The notes: generated by a model from the letters alone, not told the origin. DNA of 64,000 bases from Polycyclovorans sp002706265 (GCA_963973915.1 CAXBBM010000011.1:1-64000); one strand, 5' to 3'. Positions 1 through 9,712 are shown, numbered from the stretch's first letter. Translations and numbers: made by a program.

Positions 1-71
1 TCATGATGCGGTACGGGATGCTCAGATATTGCTCGGAGCGTGCCCCCGCTACCAATCTTTGGCGGAAAACG

Positions 72-94
72 AGGCCCCTCTGTGGGCCTTTTTT
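72..94 (+). terminator. Intrinsic terminator/attenuator upstream of rimP
   Basis: The arms AGGCCC and GGGCCT form a short GC-rich hairpin followed directly by a run of six T. It lies about 35 bases before the likely rimP start. It could end an upstream transcript or act as a leader attenuator of the rimP-nusA-infB operon; attenuator-type rimP leaders are known in gammaproteobacteria. The window starts too close to tell which. Confidence 0.7.
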
Positions 95-128
95 ATTGCG
101 GTTTCGTGGGGACTTAATCAGATTTACT

Positions 129-599
129 GTGCTTAATCAAAAACTTAACAACTTGCTGGAGCCTTTGATCGAATCGCTCGGTTACGAGCTGGTGTTGATC
201 GAGTTTTCGGCGGGCTCGCACAGCGCCATGCTGCGGCTGTTCATCGACGCGCCGGGCGGCATCACTTTGGGTGACTGTGAGCGCGTGAGCCGCGAGGCGG
301 CAGCGCTGCTGGATGTTGAAGATCCGATCAGCACGGCTTACCAGCTTGAGGTGTCGTCACCGGGCATGGACCGTCCGCTGGTCAAGCCGGCGCATTTCGA
401 GCGGTTTGTTGGGGAGACGATCAAGGTTCAGTTGCACGTGGCGCGTGAGAATCGGCGCCGCTTCTCCGGTGTGCTGGTGGCAGCCGATGCGAACGGGATT
501 GAAGTTGCGCTTCCCGAAATGCGACTGCAAGTGTCGTATGAGGATATCGAGCGGGCCCGTCTGGTGCCCGATTTTGACCGTGAAATGGCCAAATCATGA
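129..599 (+). CDS. rimP: Ribosome maturation factor RimP
   Basis: RimP binds free 30S subunits and helps their late maturation in the cytoplasm. Starting at the GTG at 129 gives 156 residues, close to the usual 150 or so. The frame is open further upstream, but that part (MMRYGMLRYC and onward) resembles no RimP and crosses the hairpin at 72-94, so I reject it. The N-terminal half carries the family pattern LEPLIESLGYELV, and the middle carries YQLEVSSPGMDRPL. The stop overlaps the nusA start (ATGA), the usual first position of the rimP-nusA-infB operon. The start is less sure than the identity because no strong ribosome-binding site is seen. Confidence 0.93.
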   Translation: MLNQKLNNLLEPLIESLGYELVLIEFSAGSHSAMLRLFIDAPGGITLGDCERVSREAAALLDVEDPISTAYQLEVSSPGMDRPLVKPAHFERFVGETIKVQLHVARENRRRFSGVLVAADANGIEVALPEMRLQVSYEDIERARLVPDFDREMAKS

Positions 600-2083
600 A
601 TAAGAACATCCTGCTGATGGTTGACGTCCTCTCCAATGAGAAGGGTGTCGAGCATGAAATTATCTTCAAGGCGCTCGAGGCCGCACTGGCATCGGCGACC
701 AAGGAGCATCACGGGGATGAAGCCGATATCCGTGTCGAGATTGATCGTGAAACGGGCGAATACCTCAGTTATCGCCGGTGGACGGTGTTGGAGGATGACT
801 CAGAAGATTTCGAGTTCCCGGAGCGTCAGATCAAGCTGACCTACGCGCAGAAGGACCATCCGGAAATTCAGCCGTTGGAGGTCATCGAGACGCCGGTGGA
901 CTCGGTGGACTTTGGCCGGATCGGGGCCCAGAAGGCCAAGCAGGTCATCATTCAGAAAATCCGCGAAGCGGAGCGGGCGATGGTGGTTGCGGCGTACACC
1001 AGTCGCGTGGGCGAATTGTTGACCGGCATCGTCAAGCGCATGGAGCGCGGCGCGATCATCATGGATCTGGGCAATAACGTCGAGGCAGTCATTCCGCGTG
1101 ACCACCAGATTCAGCGTGAGCCGCTGCGACCGGGCGACCGGGTCCGCGGTTTCATTTATGAGGTGGGTGCGCAGATTCGCGGGCCGCAGATCTTCGTCTC
1201 GCGTACCGATCCGCGCTTTTTGATGGAGCTGTTCAAGCTCGAAGTGCCGGAAATCGCCCAGGGCCTGATTGAACTCAAGGGCGCCGCGCGTGACCCCGGC
1301 CTGCGGGCCAAGATTGCGGTGCAGGCCAAGGACAAGCGTATCGATCCGGTCGGCGCGTGCGTGGGCATGCGCGGTTCGCGCGTGCAGGCCGTGTCCAACG
1401 AGTTGGCGGGTGAGCGCGTCGACATCGTGCTGTGGGACGAGAACACCGCGCAGTTCGTGATCAATGCCATGGCCCCGGCCGAGGTGGAGAACATCGTCGT
1501 GGATGAAGACGCCCATGCGATGACCATCGGCGTATCAGAAGAGAAACTTGCCCAGGCAATCGGCCGCGGGGGCCAGAACGTGCGCCTCGCCTCCGAGCTG
1601 ACGGGCTGGACCCTGAACGTGATGACCGCTGCCGATGCCGAGGCGCGCAAGGAAACCGAGAATCAGGCGATCCAGCAGACCTTCATGGCCGATCTGGACG
1701 TCGATGCCGAGGTGGCCCTCATCCTCGTGCAGGAAGGGTTCACCTCGCTCGAAGAAGTGGCTTATGTGCCAGACGAAGAGATGTTGGGCATCGAGGAATT
1801 CGATGAACAGATCGTCACCGAATTGAAAAATCGCGCCCAGGACGTGCTGCTGACCCGGGCCATCGCCAGCGCCGAGTCGGCCGCCGATGGCAGCGACAAG
1901 GATGACCTTCTCGCGGTCGAGGGGATCGACGCGCAGGTTGCCGATGTGCTCAACGAGGCGGGTATCCGCACCGCCACCGAGCTCGCCGACCTGGCCACCG
2001 ACGAATTGCTGGAAAGCGTCGAGATGGACGAAGCAGCAGCATCAGAATTGATTATGGCGGCTCGCCGTCGCGTTTACGCCTGA
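596..2083 (+). CDS. nusA: Transcription termination/antitermination factor NusA
   Basis: NusA binds RNA polymerase and modulates pausing, termination and antitermination. The 495 residues equal the E. coli length. The N-terminal polymerase-binding domain opens with MNKNILLMVDVLSNEKGVE. An S1 domain follows at roughly residues 135-200 (MDLGNNVEAVIPRD). Two KH domains come next, with GxxG-type loops at about 253-262 (GACVGMRGSRVQAV) and 322 (IGRGGQNVRLAS). Two C-terminal acidic helix-hairpin-helix repeats of the gamma/beta type lie after about residue 365. The gene overlaps rimP by four bases and precedes infB, so it is likely co-transcribed and translationally coupled. Confidence 0.98.
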   Translation: MNKNILLMVDVLSNEKGVEHEIIFKALEAALASATKEHHGDEADIRVEIDRETGEYLSYRRWTVLEDDSEDFEFPERQIKLTYAQKDHPEIQPLEVIETPVDSVDFGRIGAQKAKQVIIQKIREAERAMVVAAYTSRVGELLTGIVKRMERGAIIMDLGNNVEAVIPRDHQIQREPLRPGDRVRGFIYEVGAQIRGPQIFVSRTDPRFLMELFKLEVPEIAQGLIELKGAARDPGLRAKIAVQAKDKRIDPVGACVGMRGSRVQAVSNELAGERVDIVLWDENTAQFVINAMAPAEVENIVVDEDAHAMTIGVSEEKLAQAIGRGGQNVRLASELTGWTLNVMTAADAEARKETENQAIQQTFMADLDVDAEVALILVQEGFTSLEEVAYVPDEEMLGIEEFDEQIVTELKNRAQDVLLTRAIASAESAADGSDKDDLLAVEGIDAQVADVLNEAGIRTATELADLATDELLESVEMDEAAASELIMAARRRVYA

Positions 2084-2115
2084 GCGCTGCTCTGGCCGGA
2101 AACCACAGGATTTGC

Positions 2116-4824
<2,709 letters not shown>

Positions 4825-4886
4825 GGTCGCCGCGCTCATCATGGACACGGCATTGAAGTCGCTTCCGTCGCGAGGATCGGGCGCCC

Positions 4887-5306
4887 ATGCCTAAAGAGTT
4901 TTCCCGTACCTCAAGGATCAATCAGCAACTGCAGGAAGTGCTGTCGGTGCTGATTCGCGAGCTCAGGGATCCGCGCATTGGCGACATCACGGTCACTGCA
5001 GTCGATGCCGCGGCCGATATGCGGTCGGCCAACATCAAGGTCAGCAGCTTTGCCGACGACGCCGCGCTGGCGCAGTCCGTCAAGGTGCTGAATCACGCCA
5101 GCGGCAAACTGCGCCGTGATCTGGGCCGGCAACTCACCCTGCGCTACATTCCAGAGTTGCGATTTCTGGCCGATCGCGCGTTGCGTGAAGGGGACCGCAT
5201 TGCTGCCATCATTCGCGATGCGCGGGCGGCGGACGACCGTGTGGCGGCCGCACGCCAGCAGGCCGAGCCCGACGGCAGTGTTGACGGGTCCAGCAACGAC
5301 GGATGA
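4887..5306 (+). CDS. rbfA: Ribosome-binding factor A
   Basis: RbfA is a KH-type protein that binds the 30S subunit near helix 1 of 16S rRNA and is needed for late maturation, especially in the cold. The 139 residues match the family length. The start MPKEFSRTSRINQQLQEVL and the body RELRDPRIGDITVT are characteristic, and LRYIPELRFLADRALREGDR is the conserved C-terminal helix region. The tail after about residue 115 is poorly conserved and charged. The stop overlaps the truB start (ATGA), so the two are translationally coupled. Confidence 0.96.
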   Translation: MPKEFSRTSRINQQLQEVLSVLIRELRDPRIGDITVTAVDAAADMRSANIKVSSFADDAALAQSVKVLNHASGKLRRDLGRQLTLRYIPELRFLADRALREGDRIAAIIRDARAADDRVAAARQQAEPDGSVDGSSNDG

Positions 5307-6247
5307 GCAAACCGCGTCGCCCGAAACGCGCGGTAGATGGCATTTTGCTGCTCGACAAACCCCCAGGCATTACCTCCAACGCGGCGTTGATGGAGGTCCG
5401 GCGTCTGTTCCAGGCGGACAAGGCCGGGCACACCGGCAGCCTGGACCCCATGGCCACCGGCATGCTGCCGATCTGCCTTGGCAACGCCACGAAGCTCAGC
5501 GGCCAGTTGCTGGCGTCCGACAAGGCCTATCGGGCCACCATTTGTTTGGGGGCCAGAACCGACAGCGGAGACGCAGACGGCACGGTCGTCGAATCGGCAT
5601 CGGTGCCGGCGCACGATGCCGCGCAAGTGATCGCGATGCTCGACGCCAGTTGTGGCCCTCAAACACAAATTCCACCCATGGTGTCGGCACTGAAGCACGA
5701 GGGGAAGCGGCTCTACGCGCTGGCGCGCGAGGGGGTGGAGATTGCGCGCGCGCCCAGAGACATCGTCATTCATCAGCTCAAGCTGGTCGACTGGCAGCCC
5801 ATGCAATGGGTCATCGACGTCCAGTGCTCCAAAGGCACCTACATTCGGGTGCTGGCTGAAGACCTGGCGCAAAAAGTGGGAACATTGGCCCATCTCACCG
5901 GTTTGCGGCGACGGTGGGTCACGCCATTCCGCGGCACGCAATACGCCCTTTCGCAGCTGCAGGCCATTGCGAGCGACGGGGGACACGTCGCGTTGGACGC
6001 CTGCCTGCTCCCGCTGTCATCGGCGCTGGTGCAGTGGCCCAAAGTGGTGGTTACGGGGCCGCAGGCGGCACAGCTCCGTGCGGGCCAGCCGATCGCCGTG
6101 CAAGACAGCGCCGCGTCAGAAGTGGGCGCAGCGCAGCGAGAGGTGGCGGTTCTCGACGGGGAAGGTGTGGCGATCAGCCTGGCCGTTTGGCGCGACGATG
6201 GCCTGCTGTGGCCGAAACGGTGGCTTTCAAGAGACGAAAAGCCTTAG
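5303..6247 (+). CDS. truB: tRNA pseudouridine(55) synthase TruB
   Basis: TruB makes pseudouridine 55 in the T-loop of elongator tRNAs and also acts as a tRNA chaperone. The 314 residues match the E. coli length. The opening VDGILLLDKPPGITSN and the catalytic motif GHTGSLDPMATG are clear, with the nucleophilic aspartate at residue 48. KGTYIRVLAEDL lies in the active-site fold, and the C-terminal PUA-like part covers roughly 250-314. It overlaps rbfA by four bases. Confidence 0.97.
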   Translation: MSKPRRPKRAVDGILLLDKPPGITSNAALMEVRRLFQADKAGHTGSLDPMATGMLPICLGNATKLSGQLLASDKAYRATICLGARTDSGDADGTVVESASVPAHDAAQVIAMLDASCGPQTQIPPMVSALKHEGKRLYALAREGVEIARAPRDIVIHQLKLVDWQPMQWVIDVQCSKGTYIRVLAEDLAQKVGTLAHLTGLRRRWVTPFRGTQYALSQLQAIASDGGHVALDACLLPLSSALVQWPKVVVTGPQAAQLRAGQPIAVQDSAASEVGAAQREVAVLDGEGVAISLAVWRDDGLLWPKRWLSRDEKP

Positions 6248-6253
6248 AGCGAG

Positions 6254-6283
6254 TTGCGTGGTGGGGCTGTCGCTGACTACAAT
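6254..6283 (+). promoter_or_regulatory. Candidate sigma70 promoter for rpsO
   Basis: TTGCGT at 6254-6259 and TACAAT at 6278-6283 are separated by 18 bases. The site lies just after truB and about 50 bases before rpsO, where E. coli also has an rpsO promoter. This is seen in the sequence only, and read-through from truB is also likely. Confidence 0.45.
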
Positions 6284-6332
6284 ACGCGGCTTGATTAACG
6301 ACTTATATGAACGCTGTTCTGGAGCATTCGAG

Positions 6333-6602
6333 ATGACGATGTCTGTGGCCGAGAAGGCTGATGTTGCAAAGAAGTTCGCGCGCGTTGCCAACGATACCGG
6401 GTCGCCTGAAGTGCAGGTGGCCTTGCTGACGGCCCGCATCACCGGGTTGATGGGCCATTTTTCCGCGAACAAGAAAGACCACCACAGCCGCCGTGGCCTG
6501 TTGAAAATGGTCAATCGTCGCCGCAGCCTGCTCGACTATCTCAAGGGCAAGGACGAAGGTCGCTATCTGAAATTGATCGGCGAGCTCGGCCTGCGTCGCT
6601 GA
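6333..6602 (+). CDS. rpsO: 30S ribosomal protein S15
   Basis: S15 binds the central domain of 16S rRNA early in 30S assembly. The ATG at 6333 gives 89 residues, the same as E. coli, and has GGAG at 6321-6324 eight bases upstream; the second ATG at 6339 is a less likely start. The conserved NDTGSPEVQVALLTARI, the KKDHHSRRGLLKMV RNA-binding motif and the C-terminal LGLRR leave no doubt. The reading frame is open far upstream through truB, but that part is out-of-frame shadow. The gene is followed by a strong hairpin and pnp. Confidence 0.98.
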   Translation: MTMSVAEKADVAKKFARVANDTGSPEVQVALLTARITGLMGHFSANKKDHHSRRGLLKMVNRRRSLLDYLKGKDEGRYLKLIGELGLRR

Positions 6603-6673
6603 GCGATCAGGCTTCTTGAGTTCTGCGGTGCTGGTCGACGTGTCCGGCGGCCAGAAACAATTTGAATTTCTGA

Positions 6674-6705
6674 CGCCGCCGGAGGATCTCCGGCGGCGAT
6701 TTATT
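6674..6705 (+). terminator. rpsO-pnp intergenic hairpin
   Basis: A perfect 11-bp stem (CGCCGCCGGAG with CTCCGGCGGCG, loop GAT) is followed by a T-rich stretch. It lies 15-20 bases before the pnp ribosome-binding site. It can act as a partial rpsO terminator, and the position matches the structured pnp leader that RNase III and PNPase process in enterobacteria. Whether the same autoregulation occurs here is inference. Confidence 0.75.
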
Positions 6706-6725
6706 TGTTTATGGAGAAATGATTA

Positions 6726-8822
6726 ATGGCTATTTCCGCCACGCCGGCAACGGCAGTCAAGAAAAGCTTTCAGTTCGGTGGTCAGACCGTCACCCTGGAA
6801 ACCGGCGCCATCGCGCGGCAGGCCTGCAGCGTCATCGTATCGATGGGCGAGACCGTGGTCATGGTCAACGTCGTCGCGCGCAAGGATGCAAAGCCCGACC
6901 AGGGCTTCTTCCCGCTGACGGTGGATTACATGGAGCGCTTCTACGCCGGCGGTCGCATCCCCGGCGGCTTCTTCAAGCGTGAAGGGCGTCCGACCGAGAA
7001 GGAAACGCTGACCTCGCGTCTTATCGACCGCCCGTTGCGCCCGCTGTTTCCGGACGGCTTTTTCAACGAAGTTCAGGTGGCCGCCACCGTGCTGTCCCTG
7101 AACCCTGAAATCAGCGGCGACATTCCCGCCATGATCGGCGCCTCAGCGGCCGTTGCGCTGACCGGCGCCCCCTTTGCGGGACCGATTGGCGCGGCGCGTG
7201 TCGGCTTCCAGGACGGCAACTTTATTCTCAACCCGACCGAGAGTCAGCTGAAGACGTCCGAACTGGATTTGGTTGTCGCGGGCACCAAAGACGCCGTGTT
7301 GATGGTCGAGTCCGAGGCCAAGATGCTCTCGGAAGAGGTCATGCTGGGTGCGGTGTTGTTTGGCCACGAACAGATGCAGGCGGCCATCGTCGCCATCAAC
7401 GAGCTTGTTGCCGAAGCCGGTCTGCCCAAGTGGGACTGGCGGGCGCCGGACACCAGCGCGGTGAGCGGCTTCGCGGCGGCGTACGAAGGGCGCATTGCCG
7501 ATGCGTACACGCTGACCGACAAGAAGGAGCGCGTGGCCGCAATCAACGCGATCCGCGCCGAAGCCGTGGGCGCCAAGCCCGAAACGCTGGGTGACCGCGA
7601 CGTGAAGGATGCCTTGCACGAGCTTGAGGCCAAGGTGGTGCGGGGCCGCATTCTCGAAGGGCAACCGCGTATCGACGGTCGTGATCGCACCACCGTGCGC
7701 CCGTTGTCTGTGGCGGCAGGCGTTTTGCCGCGCACCCACGGTTCGGCGCTGTTCACCCGCGGCGAAACCCAGGTGCTGGCCGTCGCGACCCTGGGCACCG
7801 GCAAGGACTACCAGATCATCGATGCGATCGAGGGCGAGTGGCACGAGCGCTTCATGTTCCACTACAACTTTCCTCCTTATTGCGTCGGCGAAACCGGCCG
7901 CATGAACATGCCCAAGCGGCGTGAAATCGGCCACGGGCGCCTCGCCAAGCGGGGCGTCGCGGCGGTCATGCCCGACTTGACGACCGAGTTTCCGTATGTC
8001 GTGCGCGTGGTGTCGGAGGTGACCGAGTCGAATGGTTCATCGTCGATGGCATCAGTCTGTGGCGCCTGCCTGGCGTTGATGGACGCCGGCGTGCCCATCA
8101 AGGCGCCGGTTGCCGGCGTCGCGATGGGGCTGATTCTGGAAGGCAGTGACTGGGCCGTATTGACCGATATTCTCGGCGATGAAGACCATCTGGGCGACAT
8201 GGACTTCAAGGTTGCCGGCACGGCCAATGGCGTGACGGCGCTGCAGATGGACATCAAGATCGCAGGCATTACCGGCGAGATCATGCAAAAGGCCCTGGAG
8301 CAAGCCAAGGCGGCCCGCCTGCACATTCTTGAGGCGATGAACGAAGTGATTGCAGCGCCGCGTTCGGATGTTTCCGAGCACGCGCCGCGGATCACGACGA
8401 TCAAGATTCATCCGGACAAGATTCGCGAAGTGATCGGCAAGGGGGGTGCAACCATTCAGGCCATTACCCGGGAAACCAATACGCAGATCGACATCAGCGA
8501 CGACGGCACGATCAAAGTCGCCGCCACCAGCACCGAAGCCGCCCAAGCAGCGATCAGCCGGATCGAGATGCTCACCAAAGATGTGGAAGTCGGTGCGATC
8601 TATGAAGGCAAGGTCGCCAAGATCATGGACTTCGGTGCGTTCGTCACCATCGCGCCGGGCAAGGATGGGCTGGTCCACATCTCGCAACTGGCCGACAAGC
8701 GCGTCGAGAAGGTCGAGGAAGTGGTCAAAGAAGGGCAGGTCGTGCGCGTCAAGGTGCTGGAAGTCAGCCGTGACGGCAAAATTCGCCTGTCGATGAAGGC
8801 CTTGGACGAAGTTGTTGCTTGA
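6726..8822 (+). CDS. pnp: Polyribonucleotide nucleotidyltransferase (PNPase)
   Basis: PNPase is a trimeric phosphorolytic 3'-5' exoribonuclease and part of the RNA degradosome. The 698 residues show two RNase PH domains (first near 15-145, second from about 320 with VLPRTHGSALFTRGETQVL), an all-alpha linker between them, a KH domain near 560-615 (IREVIGKGGATIQAITRE) and a C-terminal S1 domain from about 625. GGAG at 6713-6716 precedes the ATG. Because PNPase often protects or degrades Hfq-associated sRNAs, the sRNA pair just downstream on the other strand is worth noting. Confidence 0.98.
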   Translation: MAISATPATAVKKSFQFGGQTVTLETGAIARQACSVIVSMGETVVMVNVVARKDAKPDQGFFPLTVDYMERFYAGGRIPGGFFKREGRPTEKETLTSRLIDRPLRPLFPDGFFNEVQVAATVLSLNPEISGDIPAMIGASAAVALTGAPFAGPIGAARVGFQDGNFILNPTESQLKTSELDLVVAGTKDAVLMVESEAKMLSEEVMLGAVLFGHEQMQAAIVAINELVAEAGLPKWDWRAPDTSAVSGFAAAYEGRIADAYTLTDKKERVAAINAIRAEAVGAKPETLGDRDVKDALHELEAKVVRGRILEGQPRIDGRDRTTVRPLSVAAGVLPRTHGSALFTRGETQVLAVATLGTGKDYQIIDAIEGEWHERFMFHYNFPPYCVGETGRMNMPKRREIGHGRLAKRGVAAVMPDLTTEFPYVVRVVSEVTESNGSSSMASVCGACLALMDAGVPIKAPVAGVAMGLILEGSDWAVLTDILGDEDHLGDMDFKVAGTANGVTALQMDIKIAGITGEIMQKALEQAKAARLHILEAMNEVIAAPRSDVSEHAPRITTIKIHPDKIREVIGKGGATIQAITRETNTQIDISDDGTIKVAATSTEAAQAAISRIEMLTKDVEVGAIYEGKVAKIMDFGAFVTIAPGKDGLVHISQLADKRVEKVEEVVKEGQVVRVKVLEVSRDGKIRLSMKALDEVVA

Positions 8823-8843
8823 AGCGACCGGCTTCCGCAGAAA

Positions 8844-8871
8844 ACAAAAAACGGCCGAGAGGCCGTTTTTT
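8844..8871 (+). terminator. Intrinsic terminator after pnp
   Basis: The inverted repeat ACGGCC/GGCCGT (8851-8856 and 8861-8866) has an A-rich left flank and six T on the right. It can work in both directions, closing the pnp operon and shielding it from transcripts coming from the minus strand. Confidence 0.85.
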
Positions 8872-8932
8872 GTGCGCGCTGCCCGGCTCGCGCGACGGGC
8901 GGTTGCGTGACGACTGGATTTGCGACCCATTG

Positions 8933-8961
8933 TTGCACTCTGACTTCAGGTGCCCGATAAT
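8933..8961 (+). promoter_or_regulatory. Possible plus-strand promoter facing sRNA unit 1
   Basis: TTGCAC at 8933-8938 and GATAAT at 8956-8961 are separated by 17 bases. A transcript from here would start near 8968, run antisense through sRNA unit 1 and meet the plus-strand terminator at 9115-9138, giving an RNA of about 170 nt. No equivalent promoter is seen before unit 2, so this is weaker than the minus-strand promoters. Confidence 0.3.
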
Positions 8962-9034
8962 GGTGCGATAAGCGCTGAGGTCAGGCGCAGGCGTGACCAG
9001 AAGAGCTCAACAAATCTGGCCTCTGGAGGGGGAC

Positions 9035-9067
9035 AAAAATAAAAGAGCCCCCCGGAATCCGGAGGGC
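9035..9067 (-). terminator. Intrinsic terminator of sRNA copy 1
   Basis: On the minus strand a 9-bp stem (GCCCTCCGG with CCGGGGGGC, loop ATT) is followed by TCTTTTATTTTT. One pair is U-G on this strand but would be an A-C mismatch on the plus strand, which favours minus-strand transcription. Confidence 0.85.
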
Positions 9068-9154
9068 AAGGTGCTAGAAAGGCGCGTGGCCTTTCTGGAG
9101 GAGACCATTTAAAGCCCGGCACCCGTGTCGGGTTTTTTATTTCCGGACTTTGTT
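9038..9154 (-). ncRNA. Putative small RNA, copy 1, about 117 nt
   Basis: On the minus strand a near-consensus promoter leads after about 8 bases to a transcript with four parts. First is an A-rich 5' leader, then a GC-rich segment that can form a hairpin (9115-9132). Next is an exposed CUCCUCC (9097-9103) beside the 8-bp hairpin AGAAAGGC/GCCUUUCU (9076-9096), followed by a terminator stem at 9047-9067 and a U-rich tail. There is no plausible reading frame with a start signal. The anti-Shine-Dalgarno motif next to a stable hairpin resembles C/U-rich regulatory sRNAs that block ribosome binding, but I do not recognise a named family. Transcript ends are inferred. Confidence 0.75.
9115..9138 (+). 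terminator. Plus-strand terminator inside sRNA unit 1
   Basis: CCCGGCA/TGTCGGG (one G-U pair) is followed by six T on the plus strand. On the minus strand the same segment forms a weaker hairpin in the sRNA 5' half. It may stop antisense transcription into the sRNA promoter. Confidence 0.55.
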
Positions 9155-9161
9155 GCAGTGC

Positions 9162-9190
9162 AGTATAGAGATGACCCTGAGTGTTGTCAA
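9162..9190 (-). promoter_or_regulatory. Sigma70 promoter of sRNA copy 1
   Basis: Read on the minus strand, TTGACA (9185-9190) and TATACT (9162-9167) are spaced by exactly 17 bases, one base from full consensus. It is stronger than any promoter I see before a protein gene in this window. Confidence 0.85.
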
Positions 9191-9410
9191 TTGCATCTCA
9201 AAACTTAATGCACAACGATATCAATCAGTTGGAGAGAATAATGGTGCGGCGCACCATTCTGTTCTGGCAACCGCCTTGTCTCGCGCCTGGGAAGAGCAGG
9301 GGCGCCAGCAAGATTGGGGATTGCGTGCGCCCATGAAGTGGTAGAGAATCCAATTCACAAGAGCCGTTCATCGGCCGTTAGGCACCGATGCCTGCATTTT
9401 TGCGGGACAC

Positions 9411-9439
9411 AATAAAAAGAGCCCCCGGAGACCGGGGGC
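9411..9439 (-). terminator. Intrinsic terminator of sRNA copy 2
   Basis: On the minus strand GCCCCCGG pairs with CCGGGGGC (loop TCT), followed by TCTTTTTATT. The stem is perfect on both strands, but only the minus strand has the T-run after it. Confidence 0.85.
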
Positions 9440-9526
9440 AAGGTGCGAGAAAGGCGCTTGGCCTTTCTGGAGGAGACTGTTTAAAGCCCGGCACCCGTGT
9501 CGGGTTTTTTGTTTCCGGACTTTGTT
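9412..9526 (-). ncRNA. Putative small RNA, copy 2, about 115 nt
   Basis: It has the same architecture as copy 1: A-rich leader, GC-rich segment (9487-9504), CUCCUCC at 9469-9475, the hairpin AGAAAGGC/GCCUUUCU at 9448-9468 with loop CAAGC in place of CACGC, and a terminator at 9421-9439. It lies about 190 bases downstream of the phaR stop on the same strand, but its own promoter makes it an independent unit. The two copies could be redundant or respond to different conditions, since the sequences upstream of the two -35 boxes are unrelated. Confidence 0.75.
9487..9510 (+). terminator. Plus-strand terminator inside sRNA unit 2
   Basis: The same CCCGGCA/TGTCGGG hairpin as in unit 1 is followed by six T on the plus strand. 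This segment is identical in both copies. Confidence 0.5.
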
Positions 9527-9533
9527 GCGGTGC

Positions 9534-9562
9534 AGTATAAAGATGACCTTGAGTGTTGTCAA
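9534..9562 (-). promoter_or_regulatory. Sigma70 promoter of sRNA copy 2
   Basis: TTGACA (9557-9562) and TATACT (9534-9539) lie on the minus strand with a 17-base spacer, as in copy 1. The two spacers differ at two positions only. Confidence 0.85.
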
Positions 9563-9712
9563 ATCTCTTGTGGGTGGAAAGTAACCCTGTTTATCAGCGA
9601 CTTGAAGACGTTCATGCTGCGTTGCGGCGGTAGACCGATGGTGCCTCTGCGAGCCTGTGCTGCACCCACTTGGCAATGATTTCAGTGAGCAAATGCCGTG
9701 CCAGCGGCCCGC

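Larger units (their letters stand above)
9035..9190 (-). repeat. Direct repeat copy 1 (whole sRNA unit)
   Basis: This is one of two homologous blocks. Between 9066 and 9190 I count 8 mismatches and no gaps against copy 2, about 94% identity. The identity ends at the -35 box on one side and at the terminator on the other, so the duplicated block is a complete transcription unit and nothing more. Confidence 0.95.
9409..9562 (-). repeat. Direct repeat copy 2 (whole sRNA unit)
   Basis: This is the homologue of the block at 9035-9190, in the same orientation and about 372 bases away. The terminator stem is 8 bp instead of 9 and has different sequence, yet pairs perfectly, so structure has been kept while sequence drifted. 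Confidence 0.95.
8823..9712. other. 890-bp gene-free region with twin sRNA units
   Basis: This is the only stretch over 300 bases without a protein gene. It holds the pnp terminator, a possible plus-strand promoter (8933-8961) and two homologous sRNA units on the minus strand (9038-9190 and 9412-9562 including promoters). Between the units, 9191-9410 has a 7-bp inverted repeat, ATGGTGC/GCACCAT at 9241-9257, and no convincing gene. The 9563-9712 stretch between unit 2 and the phaR stop shows nothing I can support, not even a phaR terminator. Small open frames here overlap the sRNA elements and look like chance. Confidence 0.8.

Noticed and set aside
1..56. Possible 3' end of a tRNA (CCCCCGCTACCA) upstream of rimP
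   Set aside because: It ends like an acceptor stem with CCA, and tRNA genes often precede rimP, but the preceding bases have no T-loop (GGTTCRA) and no matching arms.
9241..9336. 31-codon open frame starting MVRRTILFWQ between the two sRNA units
   Set aside because: It begins inside an inverted repeat, has only a weak GGAG upstream, and has no recognisable features. I cannot tell it from chance.
9150..9679. Other small open frames crossing the sRNA units on both strands
   Set aside because: They run through promoters and terminator hairpins and are not shared between the two copies, so they are not genes.
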